Of a stretch of 64,000 nt of DNA, positions 46,749 through 54,868 are shown one piece after another. The notes beneath the pieces are model-generated. The model was not told where the DNA came from. It did not search any database and saw only the letters and a program-made list of their open reading frames with translations. Source of the stretch: Roseovarius sp. (lineage in GTDB: Bacteria > Pseudomonadota > Alphaproteobacteria > Rhodobacterales > Rhodobacteraceae). Position numbers and translations under genes: made by a program. How positions within the stretch are numbered: position 1 is the stretch's first letter; each line of letters begins with the position of its first letter. The stretch is from the NCBI GenBank assembly GCA_021775255.1, contig JAJFIA010000019.1, positions 143,878 through 207,877 of the forward strand, in the 5' to 3' direction.

Positions 46749-47933
46749 ATGAAAAATGTAATTATCGCCGGGGCCGCCCGCACGCCGATGGGTGGATTCC
46801 AGGGGGATTTTGACGGGGTGAATGCGGCAACTCTGGGCGGCACCGCGATCAAGGCGGCGCTTGAAGCGGCTGGCGCAACAACCGTGGATGAAATATTAAT
46901 GGGCTGTGTTTTGCCAGCAGGGCAAGGCCAGGCCCCGGCGCGGCAGGCCGGATTTCTGGGTGGATTGGGCGAAGACGTGCCCGCCACCACACTCAACAAG
47001 ATGTGCGGCTCAGGGATGAAGGCGGCGATGATCGGCTGTGATCAGATCGCGCTGGGCCGGTCGGATGTGATGCTGGTGGGCGGCATGGAAAATATGTCAA
47101 ATGCGCCCTATCTTTTGCCGCAAATGCGGGGTGGCGCGCGGATCGGCCATGCGCAGGCGATGGATCACATGTTTCTTGACGGGCTTGAGGATGCCTATGA
47201 CAAGGGCCGCCTGATGGGCTCATTCGCCGAGGATTGTGCCGAGAAGTTTCAATTCACCCGCGAGGCACAGGATGAATATGCGCTGGGATCGCTGTCCAAT
47301 GCGCTGGCGGCAGAAAAATCCGGCGCGTTTGGCAATGAGATTGCACCGGTCACGGTACAGACCCGCAAGGGTGCGGTGGTGATCTCAGCCGATGAGCAAC
47401 CGGCCAAGGCGCGGCCCGAAAAGATCCCGCAGCTCAAGCCCGCATTCCGCAAGGATGGCACCGTGACGGCGGCCAATTCATCGTCCATTTCGGACGGGGC
47501 GGCGGCATTGGTTCTGGCCTCGGATGAGGCGGCAAAGGCACAGGGGCTGAAAACCCGCGCGCGAATTATCGGCCATGCCAGCCATGCGCAGGCCCCGGGC
47601 TGGTTTACCACGGCACCGGTGCCAGCGGTGCAAAAGCTGCTCAAGCGGATCGGCTGGAGCGTGGATGACGTGGATCTGTGGGAAGTGAACGAGGCCTTTG
47701 CCGTGGTGCCCATGGCCTTCATGCATGAGATGGGCGTGGCGCGCGCGAAGATCAATGTCAATGGTGGTGCCTGTGCGCTGGGCCATCCCATCGGTGCATC
47801 GGGCGCGCGGATCATCGTGACGTTGCTCAATGCGCTTGAGGCGCGCGGGCTCAGGCGCGGGATTGCCGCGATTTGCATCGGCGGCGGCGAGGGCACGGCG
47901 ATTGCGATTGAGCTGGTCGGTCATTCTGGTTGA
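46749..47933 (+). CDS. Acetyl-CoA C-acetyltransferase (thiolase)
   Basis: A 394-residue thiolase. The nucleophilic Cys is in LNKMCGSGMKAAMIG near residue 90, the second active-site group is in EVNEAFAV, and the C-terminal GGACALGHPIGASGARI and CIGGGEGTAIAIE carry the catalytic His and Cys. It condenses or cleaves acetyl-CoA and acyl-CoA; the short length fits a biosynthetic or degradative acetoacetyl-CoA thiolase (AtoB/PhaA-like). No phaB or other polyhydroxyalkanoate gene is adjacent, so the pathway is open. A GGAG site lies eight bases upstream of the ATG. Confidence 0.95.
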   Translation: MKNVIIAGAARTPMGGFQGDFDGVNAATLGGTAIKAALEAAGATTVDEILMGCVLPAGQGQAPARQAGFLGGLGEDVPATTLNKMCGSGMKAAMIGCDQIALGRSDVMLVGGMENMSNAPYLLPQMRGGARIGHAQAMDHMFLDGLEDAYDKGRLMGSFAEDCAEKFQFTREAQDEYALGSLSNALAAEKSGAFGNEIAPVTVQTRKGAVVISADEQPAKARPEKIPQLKPAFRKDGTVTAANSSSISDGAAALVLASDEAAKAQGLKTRARIIGHASHAQAPGWFTTAPVPAVQKLLKRIGWSVDDVDLWEVNEAFAVVPMAFMHEMGVARAKINVNGGACALGHPIGASGARIIVTLLNALEARGLRRGIAAICIGGGEGTAIAIELVGHSG

Positions 47934-47962
47934 TGCAGAGTTTTTGGCCCTATTTAGGGCGT

Positions 47963-48259
47963 CTATAATTTTGGGCGGCCGGTGGATTTGCTTGAGCGCT
48001 GGTCTTTAACATGAAGAATGCGAATATCTGTTTTTGTGAGCTGATAGATCAGCGTGAATGGTGTGTCGGGTATGGGGTGTTCGCGCAGTGAATCCACCAC
48101 CTCAGAAGGTGCTCCTGCCTTGGGATTATTGCGGATAGTGGTCAGTGCGTTGCGAAACCGTTTTGCCGCTTTTGGCTTTCCAGCGGGAAAAACGGTTTGG
48201 TAATAGCGTTTCATCCACTCGAGGTCATCGAGGGAAGATGGCAGGAATATAATTTTTAT
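47963..48259 (-). pseudogene. ParE/RelE-family toxin with lost start codon
   Basis: The annotated ATG (48214) gives 83 residues and would cut off the first strand and helix of the fold. The same frame continues upstream without a stop as IKIIFLPSSLDDLEW right after the TAG of the antitoxin gene, which matches ParE-type N-termini (MKIIFLP-like). The expected ATG at 48257-48259 reads ATA. The rest is complete, with NALTTIRNNPKAGAP, TLIYQLTKTDIRILHVKDQRS. It is either an inactive toxin, a shorter protein from the internal ATG, or one that uses a very rare start. Family match is good; activity is not. Confidence 0.65.
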
Positions 48260-48262
48260 GGC

Positions 48263-48556
48263 CTAGGTTTTACGCGGTTTAATATCAGCATCGGGCTTTG
48301 GCAGCTCGGTATCTGTGAACCATGAATCAACCCATGCCGTTACGCGGTCTTCGGAAACAAAGACACCCGATTTAGCCTCTTCCATACGTTCAAGAAGAAG
48401 TTCACGCTCGAATTTTCGCCGCTCAAGATATTCAGAAATTGCCCGTGACGCGAGGTAGGATGCAGGGCGTTCAACCCGTTTGGCTTCCTGATTGAGGTGC
48501 GCTTTCAGGTCTTTCTCAAGTCTCATGGAAAAAGGGACGGTGGTCATATTGGCCAT
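48263..48556 (-). CDS. Ribbon-helix-helix antitoxin
   Basis: The start MANMTTVPFSMRLEKDLK (97 residues) is preferred to the 117-residue track ORF; MTTVPFSMRL three codons on is also possible. The N-terminal RHH DNA-binding motif (TTVPFSMRLEKDLKAHLNQEAKRVERPASYLASRAI) is clear, and the C-terminal part, an extended toxin-binding tail (DRVTAWVDSWFTDTELP), is typical of ParD-like and related antitoxins. It probably autoregulates through the palindrome 25 bp upstream. The toxin frame follows directly after its stop. Confidence 0.85.
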   Translation of the reverse strand: MANMTTVPFSMRLEKDLKAHLNQEAKRVERPASYLASRAISEYLERRKFERELLLERMEEAKSGVFVSEDRVTAWVDSWFTDTELPKPDADIKPRKT

Positions 48557-48580
48557 GCTTTCCGGTTGTGAATGGGCATA

Positions 48581-48599
48581 TGTAATACAATGTATTACA
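48581..48599. promoter_or_regulatory. Palindromic operator of the toxin-antitoxin locus
   Basis: TGTAATAC-AAT-GTATTACA, a near-perfect 19-bp dyad, lies about 25 bp upstream of the antitoxin start and overlaps the likely promoter. It has the size and style of RHH antitoxin operators, with a GTATTAC half-site. Confidence 0.78.
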
Positions 48600-48635
48600 C
48601 TTGTGGTGAAAGTCAAACCTGGTTTCGCTTTAGCC

Positions 48636-49583
48636 CTACCGCCCCCTGCGGCGCACGGCCTGCGGGGTCAGGCCAAAATGCAGGCGGTAATGCCGGGTAA
48701 AGCCGCTGGGAAAACCACAGGCGAGGGCAATCTCGGAGACCGGCATCGTGGTATTCAGCAAGAGATTGCTGGCTTTGTTGAGCCGCAAGGCGCGGTAATA
48801 TTCCGCCGGGCGGGTTTCCAGCAGCGCCTGAAACCGCCTCTCGAGCGAGCGCGAAGACACCCCAACCAGCCGCACCAGATGGGATATTGGCAGCGGCTCT
48901 TCCATATTGGCCTGCATCAGGCCGATGCATTTGTCCAGTATCTCATCACCGGTCAGTTTGATGCTTTTCCCGCCAAAGGGCTGCAATGTACCGGGATCAC
49001 GGATGCGCTCATGCAGTTGAATATCAGCCACGGTTGAGATGCTGGCGGCCGAAATATGCCGCGCCATCAGCGTCAGGATCATATCCACGGTTGATCCCAT
49101 GCCGGCGCTGGTGGTGATCAGCCCCTGTTCGGTGGCCAGCGCCTGATTATTGGTGTTCAGCCCGATCTTCTCGCCCAGGATTGTCCGGTTTTCCCAATGG
49201 GTCGTCAGCCCGTGATCGCCGCGCTCGGCAATAAACCGGCTGGCGGCTTCGGCCAGCAGGATCACCTTGCATTGGCGCGAGACGTAGCGATCAATTTCAC
49301 GGCCCAGCGACAGCCCCGGATGCGCCGGATCGGAATTGCCAAGGGCTATAACGTAATGCGCATCGGGGTAGGGATCAAACGGCAGCGTTTCAACCCAGGC
49401 ATCGGCGAGGCATCTAATGGGGCCGCCTTTGGCCGACAGGTTGCGCCATTCAAATACCGGCCGCACGGTGACCCGGTTGGCCAGCCGCAGAATATCCACC
49501 ACGGCGGTATATTCCGTCAGCACAAAGCCCTCGGTCAGGAGCAGATCAAACCGGATTTTCTCGCGCTCTTCGATCTGCATCAT
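48636..49583 (-). CDS. GlxA-family AraC transcriptional regulator (GbdR-like)
   Basis: A 315-residue regulator with an N-terminal DJ-1/PfpI-like class I glutamine amidotransferase domain (residues 10-190) and a C-terminal AraC-type double helix-turn-helix (SSRSLERRFQALLETRPAEYYRALRLNKA and SEIALACGFPSGFTRHYRLHFG). The same domain order is found in GbdR, the glycine betaine catabolism activator of Pseudomonas. Its position next to a homocysteine methyltransferase and a dimethylglycine dehydrogenase-like gene supports a similar role, which is inferred. It lies 6 bp downstream of the methyltransferase gene. Confidence 0.88.
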   Translation of the reverse strand: MMQIEEREKIRFDLLLTEGFVLTEYTAVVDILRLANRVTVRPVFEWRNLSAKGGPIRCLADAWVETLPFDPYPDAHYVIALGNSDPAHPGLSLGREIDRYVSRQCKVILLAEAASRFIAERGDHGLTTHWENRTILGEKIGLNTNNQALATEQGLITTSAGMGSTVDMILTLMARHISAASISTVADIQLHERIRDPGTLQPFGGKSIKLTGDEILDKCIGLMQANMEEPLPISHLVRLVGVSSRSLERRFQALLETRPAEYYRALRLNKASNLLLNTTMPVSEIALACGFPSGFTRHYRLHFGLTPQAVRRRGR

Positions 49584-49589
49584 ATGCCC

Positions 49590-50486
49590 CTAGATGATCC
49601 GGTGCCCGGCGAGCATGAGCCGCCGCGCCAGCTCGGAAATATGCGATGGCCCCACCGCACAACAGCCGCCCACAATCGTGGCCCCCTGCGCCACCCAACC
49701 CATAGCAAAATCGGCATAGGCCTCAGGCCCCAGATCAGTGCGGTGCTCAAGCACATCCGATGTGGGCGCTTCCTTGAGGAAGGCCGGATTGATGCCGGTA
49801 AAGCCGTTGGCATAGGCCCCGAACGGCAGGCCGAAGGTTTTGAGAATTTCAAGCCCATCCGCCACAGCCTCGGGGCGCGAGCAGTTGATCAGCACGGCCT
49901 CGGGCGCGTATTGCGCTAGGGTCCCGGCCAGTTCCGCCACCCCCTCGCCCGAGCGCAGGCGGGTGCCGTCATCATCCATCACCGTCACCGAAAGCCATAC
50001 CGGTTTACTGGCCCCTGCCGTGCCCAAAAGCGCGCCTTCAGCCTGTTCGAGCGAGGCCGCGGTTTCAATCAAAAACAGATCCACCCGCGCATCCATCATC
50101 GCGACCAGCCCGGCAAAAAGCGGCGCGGCCTGATCGGGATTGATGCGAATATCGGGCCGGTAAGAGGCCACCAGCGGCCCCAAAGCCCCGGCAATCCGCC
50201 CCGCGCCGTGGGCCATGCGCGCGCTTTCCGCCCCCTCAAGGGCGGCGTTGATCAGCGGCTTGAGCTGATCGGCGATCCCGGCACGCTCCAGCCGGTCGCG
50301 GTGCAGGGCATAGCTGTTGGTGGTGGCAATCGTCGCCCCTGCGTTGAAGTAATCGCCGTGCACTGCTTGCACCATGCCGGGATGCTCGATCATCACGGTG
50401 GTTGACCACAAAGGCGTCGGTTGCGCGCCTGCGCGGATCACCAGCTCCTGCCCGATCGAGCCATCCAGAAGGGTTATATCTGTCAT
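49590..50486 (-). CDS. Homocysteine S-methyltransferase family protein (betaine-homocysteine type)
   Basis: A 298-residue zinc enzyme of the Pfam homocysteine S-methyltransferase family. Zinc cysteines are in VLINCSRPEAV near residue 200 and GGCCAVGPSHISEL near residue 275, and the N-terminal ITLLDGSIGQELVIR is typical. It would transfer a methyl group to homocysteine, giving methionine. The neighbouring dimethylglycine dehydrogenase-like gene suggests glycine betaine as donor, with dimethylglycine as the by-product feeding the next enzyme. Its start abuts the stop of that gene. Confidence 0.88.
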   Translation of the reverse strand: MTDITLLDGSIGQELVIRAGAQPTPLWSTTVMIEHPGMVQAVHGDYFNAGATIATTNSYALHRDRLERAGIADQLKPLINAALEGAESARMAHGAGRIAGALGPLVASYRPDIRINPDQAAPLFAGLVAMMDARVDLFLIETAASLEQAEGALLGTAGASKPVWLSVTVMDDDGTRLRSGEGVAELAGTLAQYAPEAVLINCSRPEAVADGLEILKTFGLPFGAYANGFTGINPAFLKEAPTSDVLEHRTDLGPEAYADFAMGWVAQGATIVGGCCAVGPSHISELARRLMLAGHRII

Positions 50487-52931
50487 CTAGGCCCTCAAGC
50501 GTTCATTGTCCGGATCCCACAACGGCGCATCCGGCTGCACCACAGCTTTGCAGCGCTCTCCGTAAATCTCAACCTCTAATTGGGTGCCGGGCAGGGCCAG
50601 ATCGGCACGCACCATGGCCAGCGCCACCGAGGCATTGACGCGGTAGCCCCAGGCGCCTGACGTGGTTTCGCCGACGATCTCGCCCTTGTGCCAGATCGTT
50701 GACATATAAGGCGCGTCGGCAGCACCCGCGTCAACAATCAGCGTCACAAATGCTTTGGCGCGACCGCGTTGTTTTTCCGCCAATAGGGCGGCCTTGCCGG
50801 TGAATTCCTGCGGTTTGTCAAACTTCACAAAGCGCTCAAGCCCGCCTTCCAGCATGGAATAATCGGTGCTGAGATCACCTTTCCAGGCGCGGTAACCCTT
50901 TTCCATGCGCAAGGAATTCAGCGCATACATGCCAAAGGGTTTGGCGCCAGCCGCCAGAATCGCCTCATAAATCGCCGGGATAGCCGCGTTTTCAGCATGC
51001 ACCTCCCAGCCCAGCTCACCGGTGAAGCTCACCCGCACCAGAAACGCCTTTTGCCCGGCCACAGTGCAATGCTGATGGGTGAGCCAGCCCATGCTGAGAT
51101 CGGCATCGGCGAGATCACTTAGCACCTCGCGCGATGTTGGCCCGGCGACCAGCAAGGCATCGCGCTCGTTTGTGGTCTCGGTCACGCTGACGCCCACGGG
51201 CAAGGATTTCCGCACCAGATCGCCGTCATGCCATTGCGCGGTGGCAGCGGTGATCAGCACGAAATCATCCTCGCCCAGCCGCAGACAGGAAAATTCGGTG
51301 ACAATCCGGCCCCGGCTGTCAGCCACATAAACCAGGTTCATCCGGCCAATTTTGGGCAATCCGCCGGTGACAAAACCGCGCAGCCACTCATCCGCCCCCG
51401 CGCCCTGAACCCAAAGCCGGGTAAAGCCGGGCAGATCAAGCACGCCGCAGGCATCGCGCACCGCCTCGCATTCTTCGCGGATGCGCGGGCTCCATGGGCC
51501 GATCCGGTTCCAGGTGTGGGTGCTTTCCTCAGAGGTGTCATCGCCGGGATGGGCAAACCAGTTGGCGCGCTCCCAGCCATTATAAGCCCCCATCACACCG
51601 CCCAGCTCCTTGACGCGGTCATCCACGGGGCTGAGTTTCCTGTCGCGCCCCGCGGGCCATTCATGCCATGGAAAATGCATGGCATATTCGTTGCCATAAA
51701 CTTCCATGCCCTTTTCAATGCAATAGTCACGGTCGGTGTAATCGGTATAGCGGCGCGGATCACATGACCACATATCCCATTCGGTCTGGCCTTCGGTGAT
51801 CCATTCCGCCAGCACTTTGCCAGCGCCGCCCGCCTGAGCAATGCCGAAGGTGAAAACACAGGCCTCAAACGCATTGGGCACGCCGGGCATCGGGCCGATC
51901 AAAGGCAGGCCATCGGGCGCATAGGGGATGGGGCCGTTGATCACCTTGTTGACGCCGCCGCTGGCCAGCAGGGGCACCCGCGCCATGGCATCCTCGATAT
52001 ACCATTCAAGGCGTTCCAGATCATCGGGATAAAGCTGAAAACTGAAATCTTCGGGCATCGGATCACCGGGCTGCACCCAATGGGCCTTGCAGTTCATCTC
52101 ATAGGGGCCAAGGTTAAGCCCGTGCTTTTCCTGGCGCAGGTAATAGGACGTATCCACATCACGCAACAGCGGCAGTTTGTGGCCGGTCTCGCGGCTCCAG
52201 GCTTCAAGCTCGGGGATCTCATCGGTCAGCATATATTGGTGGCTCATCACCATCATCGGCACGGTGCGGCCGCCATAGGGCTTGAACCATTCGCCAATGC
52301 GCTGGGCGTAATAGCCGCCGGCATTGACCACATATTCACAGCGGATATCGCCCTTGTCGGTATGCACGATCCATTCGTCACGCTCGCGGCTCACGCCCGT
52401 CGCGGGGCAAAACCGTTCAATCCGCGCGCCCATGTCACGCGCGCCTTTGGCCAACGCCTGGGTTAGCTGTGCGGGATCAATATCGCCGTCATTTGGGTCA
52501 TATAACGCGCCTTTGAGGTCATGGGTTTCGATGAAAGGATAGCGCGATTTGATGTCGCTCTCGCCCATGATCTCAAGGTCCATACCCTGATAAAGGCCCA
52601 TGCCCCGGGCGCGCTCAAATTCCTGCATGCGCTCGGGCGTGTGCGCCAGCCGGATTGATCCGGTCTGATGGTAATTCATCGGATAATCCACCTCGGCACC
52701 AAGGCCCGCATATAATTCGGTTGAATAGCGCTGCATGTTCATGATTGACCAGCTTGTCGAGAATGTCGGCACATTGCCCGCCGCGTGCCATGTGCTGCCG
52801 GCGGTCAGCTCATTTTTCTCAAGCAAAACGCAATCGGTCCAGCCCGCCTTTGCCAGATGATAAAGGCTGGATGTGCCGACAGCGCCGCCGCCGATGATGA
52901 CCACACGGGCCGTGGTTGGGAAATTTGCCAT
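50487..52931 (-). CDS. FAD-dependent dimethylglycine/sarcosine dehydrogenase-like protein
   Basis: The start MANFPTTARVVIIGGGAVG follows GGAG and gives 814 residues. The N-terminal half is a DAO-type FAD domain with GGGAVGTSSLYHLAKAGW and WHAAGNVPTFS (the site of covalent flavin attachment in relatives). The C-terminal half, from about residue 430, is a GcvT/aminomethyltransferase-like folate domain (RMNLVYVADSRGRIVTEF, GELGWEVHAENAAIP, WKGDLSTDYSM). This architecture is that of dimethylglycine and sarcosine dehydrogenases, which oxidise N-methyl groups to methylene-tetrahydrofolate or formaldehyde. ETF and ETF-QO (gene at 6.5 kb) would take the electrons. Confidence 0.92.
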   Translation of the reverse strand: MANFPTTARVVIIGGGAVGTSSLYHLAKAGWTDCVLLEKNELTAGSTWHAAGNVPTFSTSWSIMNMQRYSTELYAGLGAEVDYPMNYHQTGSIRLAHTPERMQEFERARGMGLYQGMDLEIMGESDIKSRYPFIETHDLKGALYDPNDGDIDPAQLTQALAKGARDMGARIERFCPATGVSRERDEWIVHTDKGDIRCEYVVNAGGYYAQRIGEWFKPYGGRTVPMMVMSHQYMLTDEIPELEAWSRETGHKLPLLRDVDTSYYLRQEKHGLNLGPYEMNCKAHWVQPGDPMPEDFSFQLYPDDLERLEWYIEDAMARVPLLASGGVNKVINGPIPYAPDGLPLIGPMPGVPNAFEACVFTFGIAQAGGAGKVLAEWITEGQTEWDMWSCDPRRYTDYTDRDYCIEKGMEVYGNEYAMHFPWHEWPAGRDRKLSPVDDRVKELGGVMGAYNGWERANWFAHPGDDTSEESTHTWNRIGPWSPRIREECEAVRDACGVLDLPGFTRLWVQGAGADEWLRGFVTGGLPKIGRMNLVYVADSRGRIVTEFSCLRLGEDDFVLITAATAQWHDGDLVRKSLPVGVSVTETTNERDALLVAGPTSREVLSDLADADLSMGWLTHQHCTVAGQKAFLVRVSFTGELGWEVHAENAAIPAIYEAILAAGAKPFGMYALNSLRMEKGYRAWKGDLSTDYSMLEGGLERFVKFDKPQEFTGKAALLAEKQRGRAKAFVTLIVDAGAADAPYMSTIWHKGEIVGETTSGAWGYRVNASVALAMVRADLALPGTQLEVEIYGERCKAVVQPDAPLWDPDNERLRA

Positions 52932-52965
52932 CTTGTTGATCTCCGGTTCAATGATGTTGTGAAAG

Positions 52966-53343
52966 TCAGGATTGCGGATGCTGCGGCAGCCCGTCGCCGA
53001 TCTGGTAATAATCGCCTTTGTCGGCAACAAAGATATGGCTTTCCAGCGTCACCCCGGTGGGTTCATCCAATGCGCCCAGAGCAAAGCTGATCTGGTCCTC
53101 GTCATGTGCCTTCCAGAACAAGGACGATCCACATTCCGGGCAAAACCCGCGTTTGGCCGTTTTGCTGGCCTCATACCATTTGACCGGGCCGGTGATTTCA
53201 ACGCCCGACATGGGTGCGCCCGCTGCGGCCCAGATATGCCCCGATTGACGGCGGCACTGGCTGCAATGGCAGGCGGTCGCCCGGCCGGTGATCTTATCAA
53301 CCGTGAATGTCACGGCTCCGCACAGGCAGTGTCCTTTGGTCAT
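52966..53343 (-). CDS. GFA family protein
   Basis: A 125-residue zinc protein with cysteines in GHCLCGAVTFTV, ACHCSQCRRQSGHIWAAAG and FCPECGSSLFW, the layout of the GFA/CENP-V domain. Formaldehyde-glutathione chemistry is claimed for the founding member, which would fit beside an enzyme that releases one-carbon units, but activity is unproven. It lies 34 bp upstream of the dehydrogenase gene. Confidence 0.88.
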   Translation of the reverse strand: MTKGHCLCGAVTFTVDKITGRATACHCSQCRRQSGHIWAAAGAPMSGVEITGPVKWYEASKTAKRGFCPECGSSLFWKAHDEDQISFALGALDEPTGVTLESHIFVADKGDYYQIGDGLPQHPQS

Positions 53344-53370
53344 GGGTTTTCTCCTTTATATATGCGCATT

Positions 53371-53991
53371 TCACACCCGCCCCGGTGTGGCGGCACTGCC
53401 CAGCAATATGCCATAGATGATGAAACAAAGCGCCAGTATGCGCCGCAGCCAGACGTTGAACACCGCGCCCAACGCCGCCCGGCCCAGCCCTGCGCCAAGG
53501 GCGGTGTAGCCGGCGTAGCTCAGGCTGGTGAGGCTGAGGGCGGTGGGGAAGATCACCCACATCTGCGCGCCGATGGGCACATCCGGCTGCACGAACTGGC
53601 TGAAGGCGGCAAGGTATCCGGCCACGGATTTGGGGTTGAACGTGGCGATGGCCAAGGCCCGCCAGTAAACCGAGGCACCGGGGCGCTCGTCGGCCCTGAC
53701 TGGCCGCCTCGCGATGATCCAGCCCCGGATGCCGAGATAGACAAGAAACCCCGCGCCGAGCAGTTTGAGTATCTGAAAAGCGGCGGGTGAGGCGATGATC
53801 AGCGCCGTGACCCCGGCTGCTGACAGGCTGAGAAACAGGCTCGCCTGTGTCAGGATCGCCAAGACCGCCCAAAGGCCGCGCCGGAAGCCGATTGTCATGC
53901 CGTTGGTAATGCAATTCACCGCATTCGGCCCCGGTGTTGTCACGAACACTGCCCAAAAAACCGCGAATATAATCCATGCGTTCCAGCTCAT
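53371..53991 (-). CDS. LysE family translocator
   Basis: Starting at MSWNAWIIFAVFWAVF gives 206 residues. Six hydrophobic helices and the family motif TPGPNAVNCITNGMTIGFRRG near residue 20, with GAGFLVYLGIRGW near residue 70, fit the LysE/RhtB exporters of amino acids or related compounds. The substrate is not evident; a by-product of betaine or amino acid metabolism is a reasonable guess. It lies 10 bp after the XRE-cupin regulator gene, so the two are probably an operon. Confidence 0.88.
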   Translation of the reverse strand: MSWNAWIIFAVFWAVFVTTPGPNAVNCITNGMTIGFRRGLWAVLAILTQASLFLSLSAAGVTALIIASPAAFQILKLLGAGFLVYLGIRGWIIARRPVRADERPGASVYWRALAIATFNPKSVAGYLAAFSQFVQPDVPIGAQMWVIFPTALSLTSLSYAGYTALGAGLGRAALGAVFNVWLRRILALCFIIYGILLGSAATPGRV

Positions 53992-54001
53992 CCGCGCCGC
54001 C

Positions 54002-54574
54002 TCAATAGACCGGCGGGGCGATGACCCAGATCGCCACGGCTGGTTCACCATAGGGGTTGATCCACTCATGCGGCTCGCCCCTGATGCGGAAACTGTCGCC
54101 GGGATGGAGGGTGAAAAGTTGCGTGTTTATCTTCAGGTCAAGCTTGCCGGAGATGAGAAAGCCCACCTCCTGCGTGGGCCGCTGAATGATCTCACCGGCG
54201 CGACTGCCCGGCGCGAAAGTGGAATGCACCATTTCAAAATCATCGGTAAGATCAGGCGACAGCAATTCCTCGATCAACCCGCCTTGCCCCGATCCAATCT
54301 GCCGCCGCGCGGCCTTGCGTACCACATATCCGGCCTCATCCGCCGGGGTCTGCGATTGGCCAAACAGCATGGAAATAGGCACATCCAGCGCCTTGGCGAT
54401 ACGGCGCAGATCCGAGATTGACGGCTCAGAAAGATCACGCTCGACCTGAGAGAGCCAGCCGACCGAGCGGCCAAGGGATTTGCCCAGATCGCTCAGCGTC
54501 ACCCCGCGCGCCTTGCGCAGGGCGCGCATGTCAGCGCCCAATGTCGGGTGACGGGACAGATCGGAATGATGCAT
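54002..54574 (-). CDS. XRE-family transcriptional regulator with cupin domain
   Basis: A 190-residue protein with an N-terminal helix-turn-helix (residues 14-68: ALRKARGVTLSDLGKSLGRS and SEPSISDLRRIAKALDVPISMLF) and a C-terminal cupin (residues 110-185) with FTLHPGDSFRIRGEPHEWINP. Such proteins usually repress or activate a nearby transport or amine-catabolism operon and sense a small ligand in the cupin. The nearest candidate is the LysE exporter gene directly downstream. Confidence 0.92.
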   Translation of the reverse strand: MHHSDLSRHPTLGADMRALRKARGVTLSDLGKSLGRSVGWLSQVERDLSEPSISDLRRIAKALDVPISMLFGQSQTPADEAGYVVRKAARRQIGSGQGGLIEELLSPDLTDDFEMVHSTFAPGSRAGEIIQRPTQEVGFLISGKLDLKINTQLFTLHPGDSFRIRGEPHEWINPYGEPAVAIWVIAPPVY

Positions 54575-54868
54575 GGGCAGGCCTCATGAAAAAATCGGTT
54601 GCTTTTTCACCATGGTGTGAGTCGGTGAAAATTCAAAGCGTTTTTTCATTATGACCCCAAAATCTCGACGCCCCTGAATTATGCGCCCCTTGGCATTTTG
54701 AAAAAATGCCAGCCCCCGCCCGCCCCATGGCGGGGGCTATTCGGGCGTTGCAACATAATGAAAGCGCACGCAATTTTTCGATGTCCTGAGAAACTTTATC
54801 CTCATCGCATGCCCCCACCCGGGCGGGGGCTGACATTTTTTCAAAAGTCCCTTTTTCTGCAGAAGCTT
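54575..54868. other. Intergenic region with paired hairpin units
   Basis: About 290 bp between the XRE-cupin gene (starting at its right edge) and the end of the MttB gene. It contains the inverted-repeat element at 54696-54846 and an AT-rich tract with the promoter of the XRE-cupin gene. Confidence 0.6.
54696..54846. repeat. 27-bp inverted repeat pair with terminator-like hairpins
   Basis: TTTTGAAAAAATGCCAGCCC (54696-54715, extended to 54722) and its reverse complement at 54820-54846 match in 26 of 27 bases. Each copy carries its own GC stem: AGCCCCCGCC/GGCGGGGGCT (54711-54738) in the left copy, GCCCCC..GGGGGC (54811-54830) in the right one. Read outward, each stem is followed by ATTTTTTC, as in intrinsic terminators. 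About 97 bp separate the arms. The unit lies downstream of mttB and upstream of the XRE-cupin gene. Confidence 0.8.
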
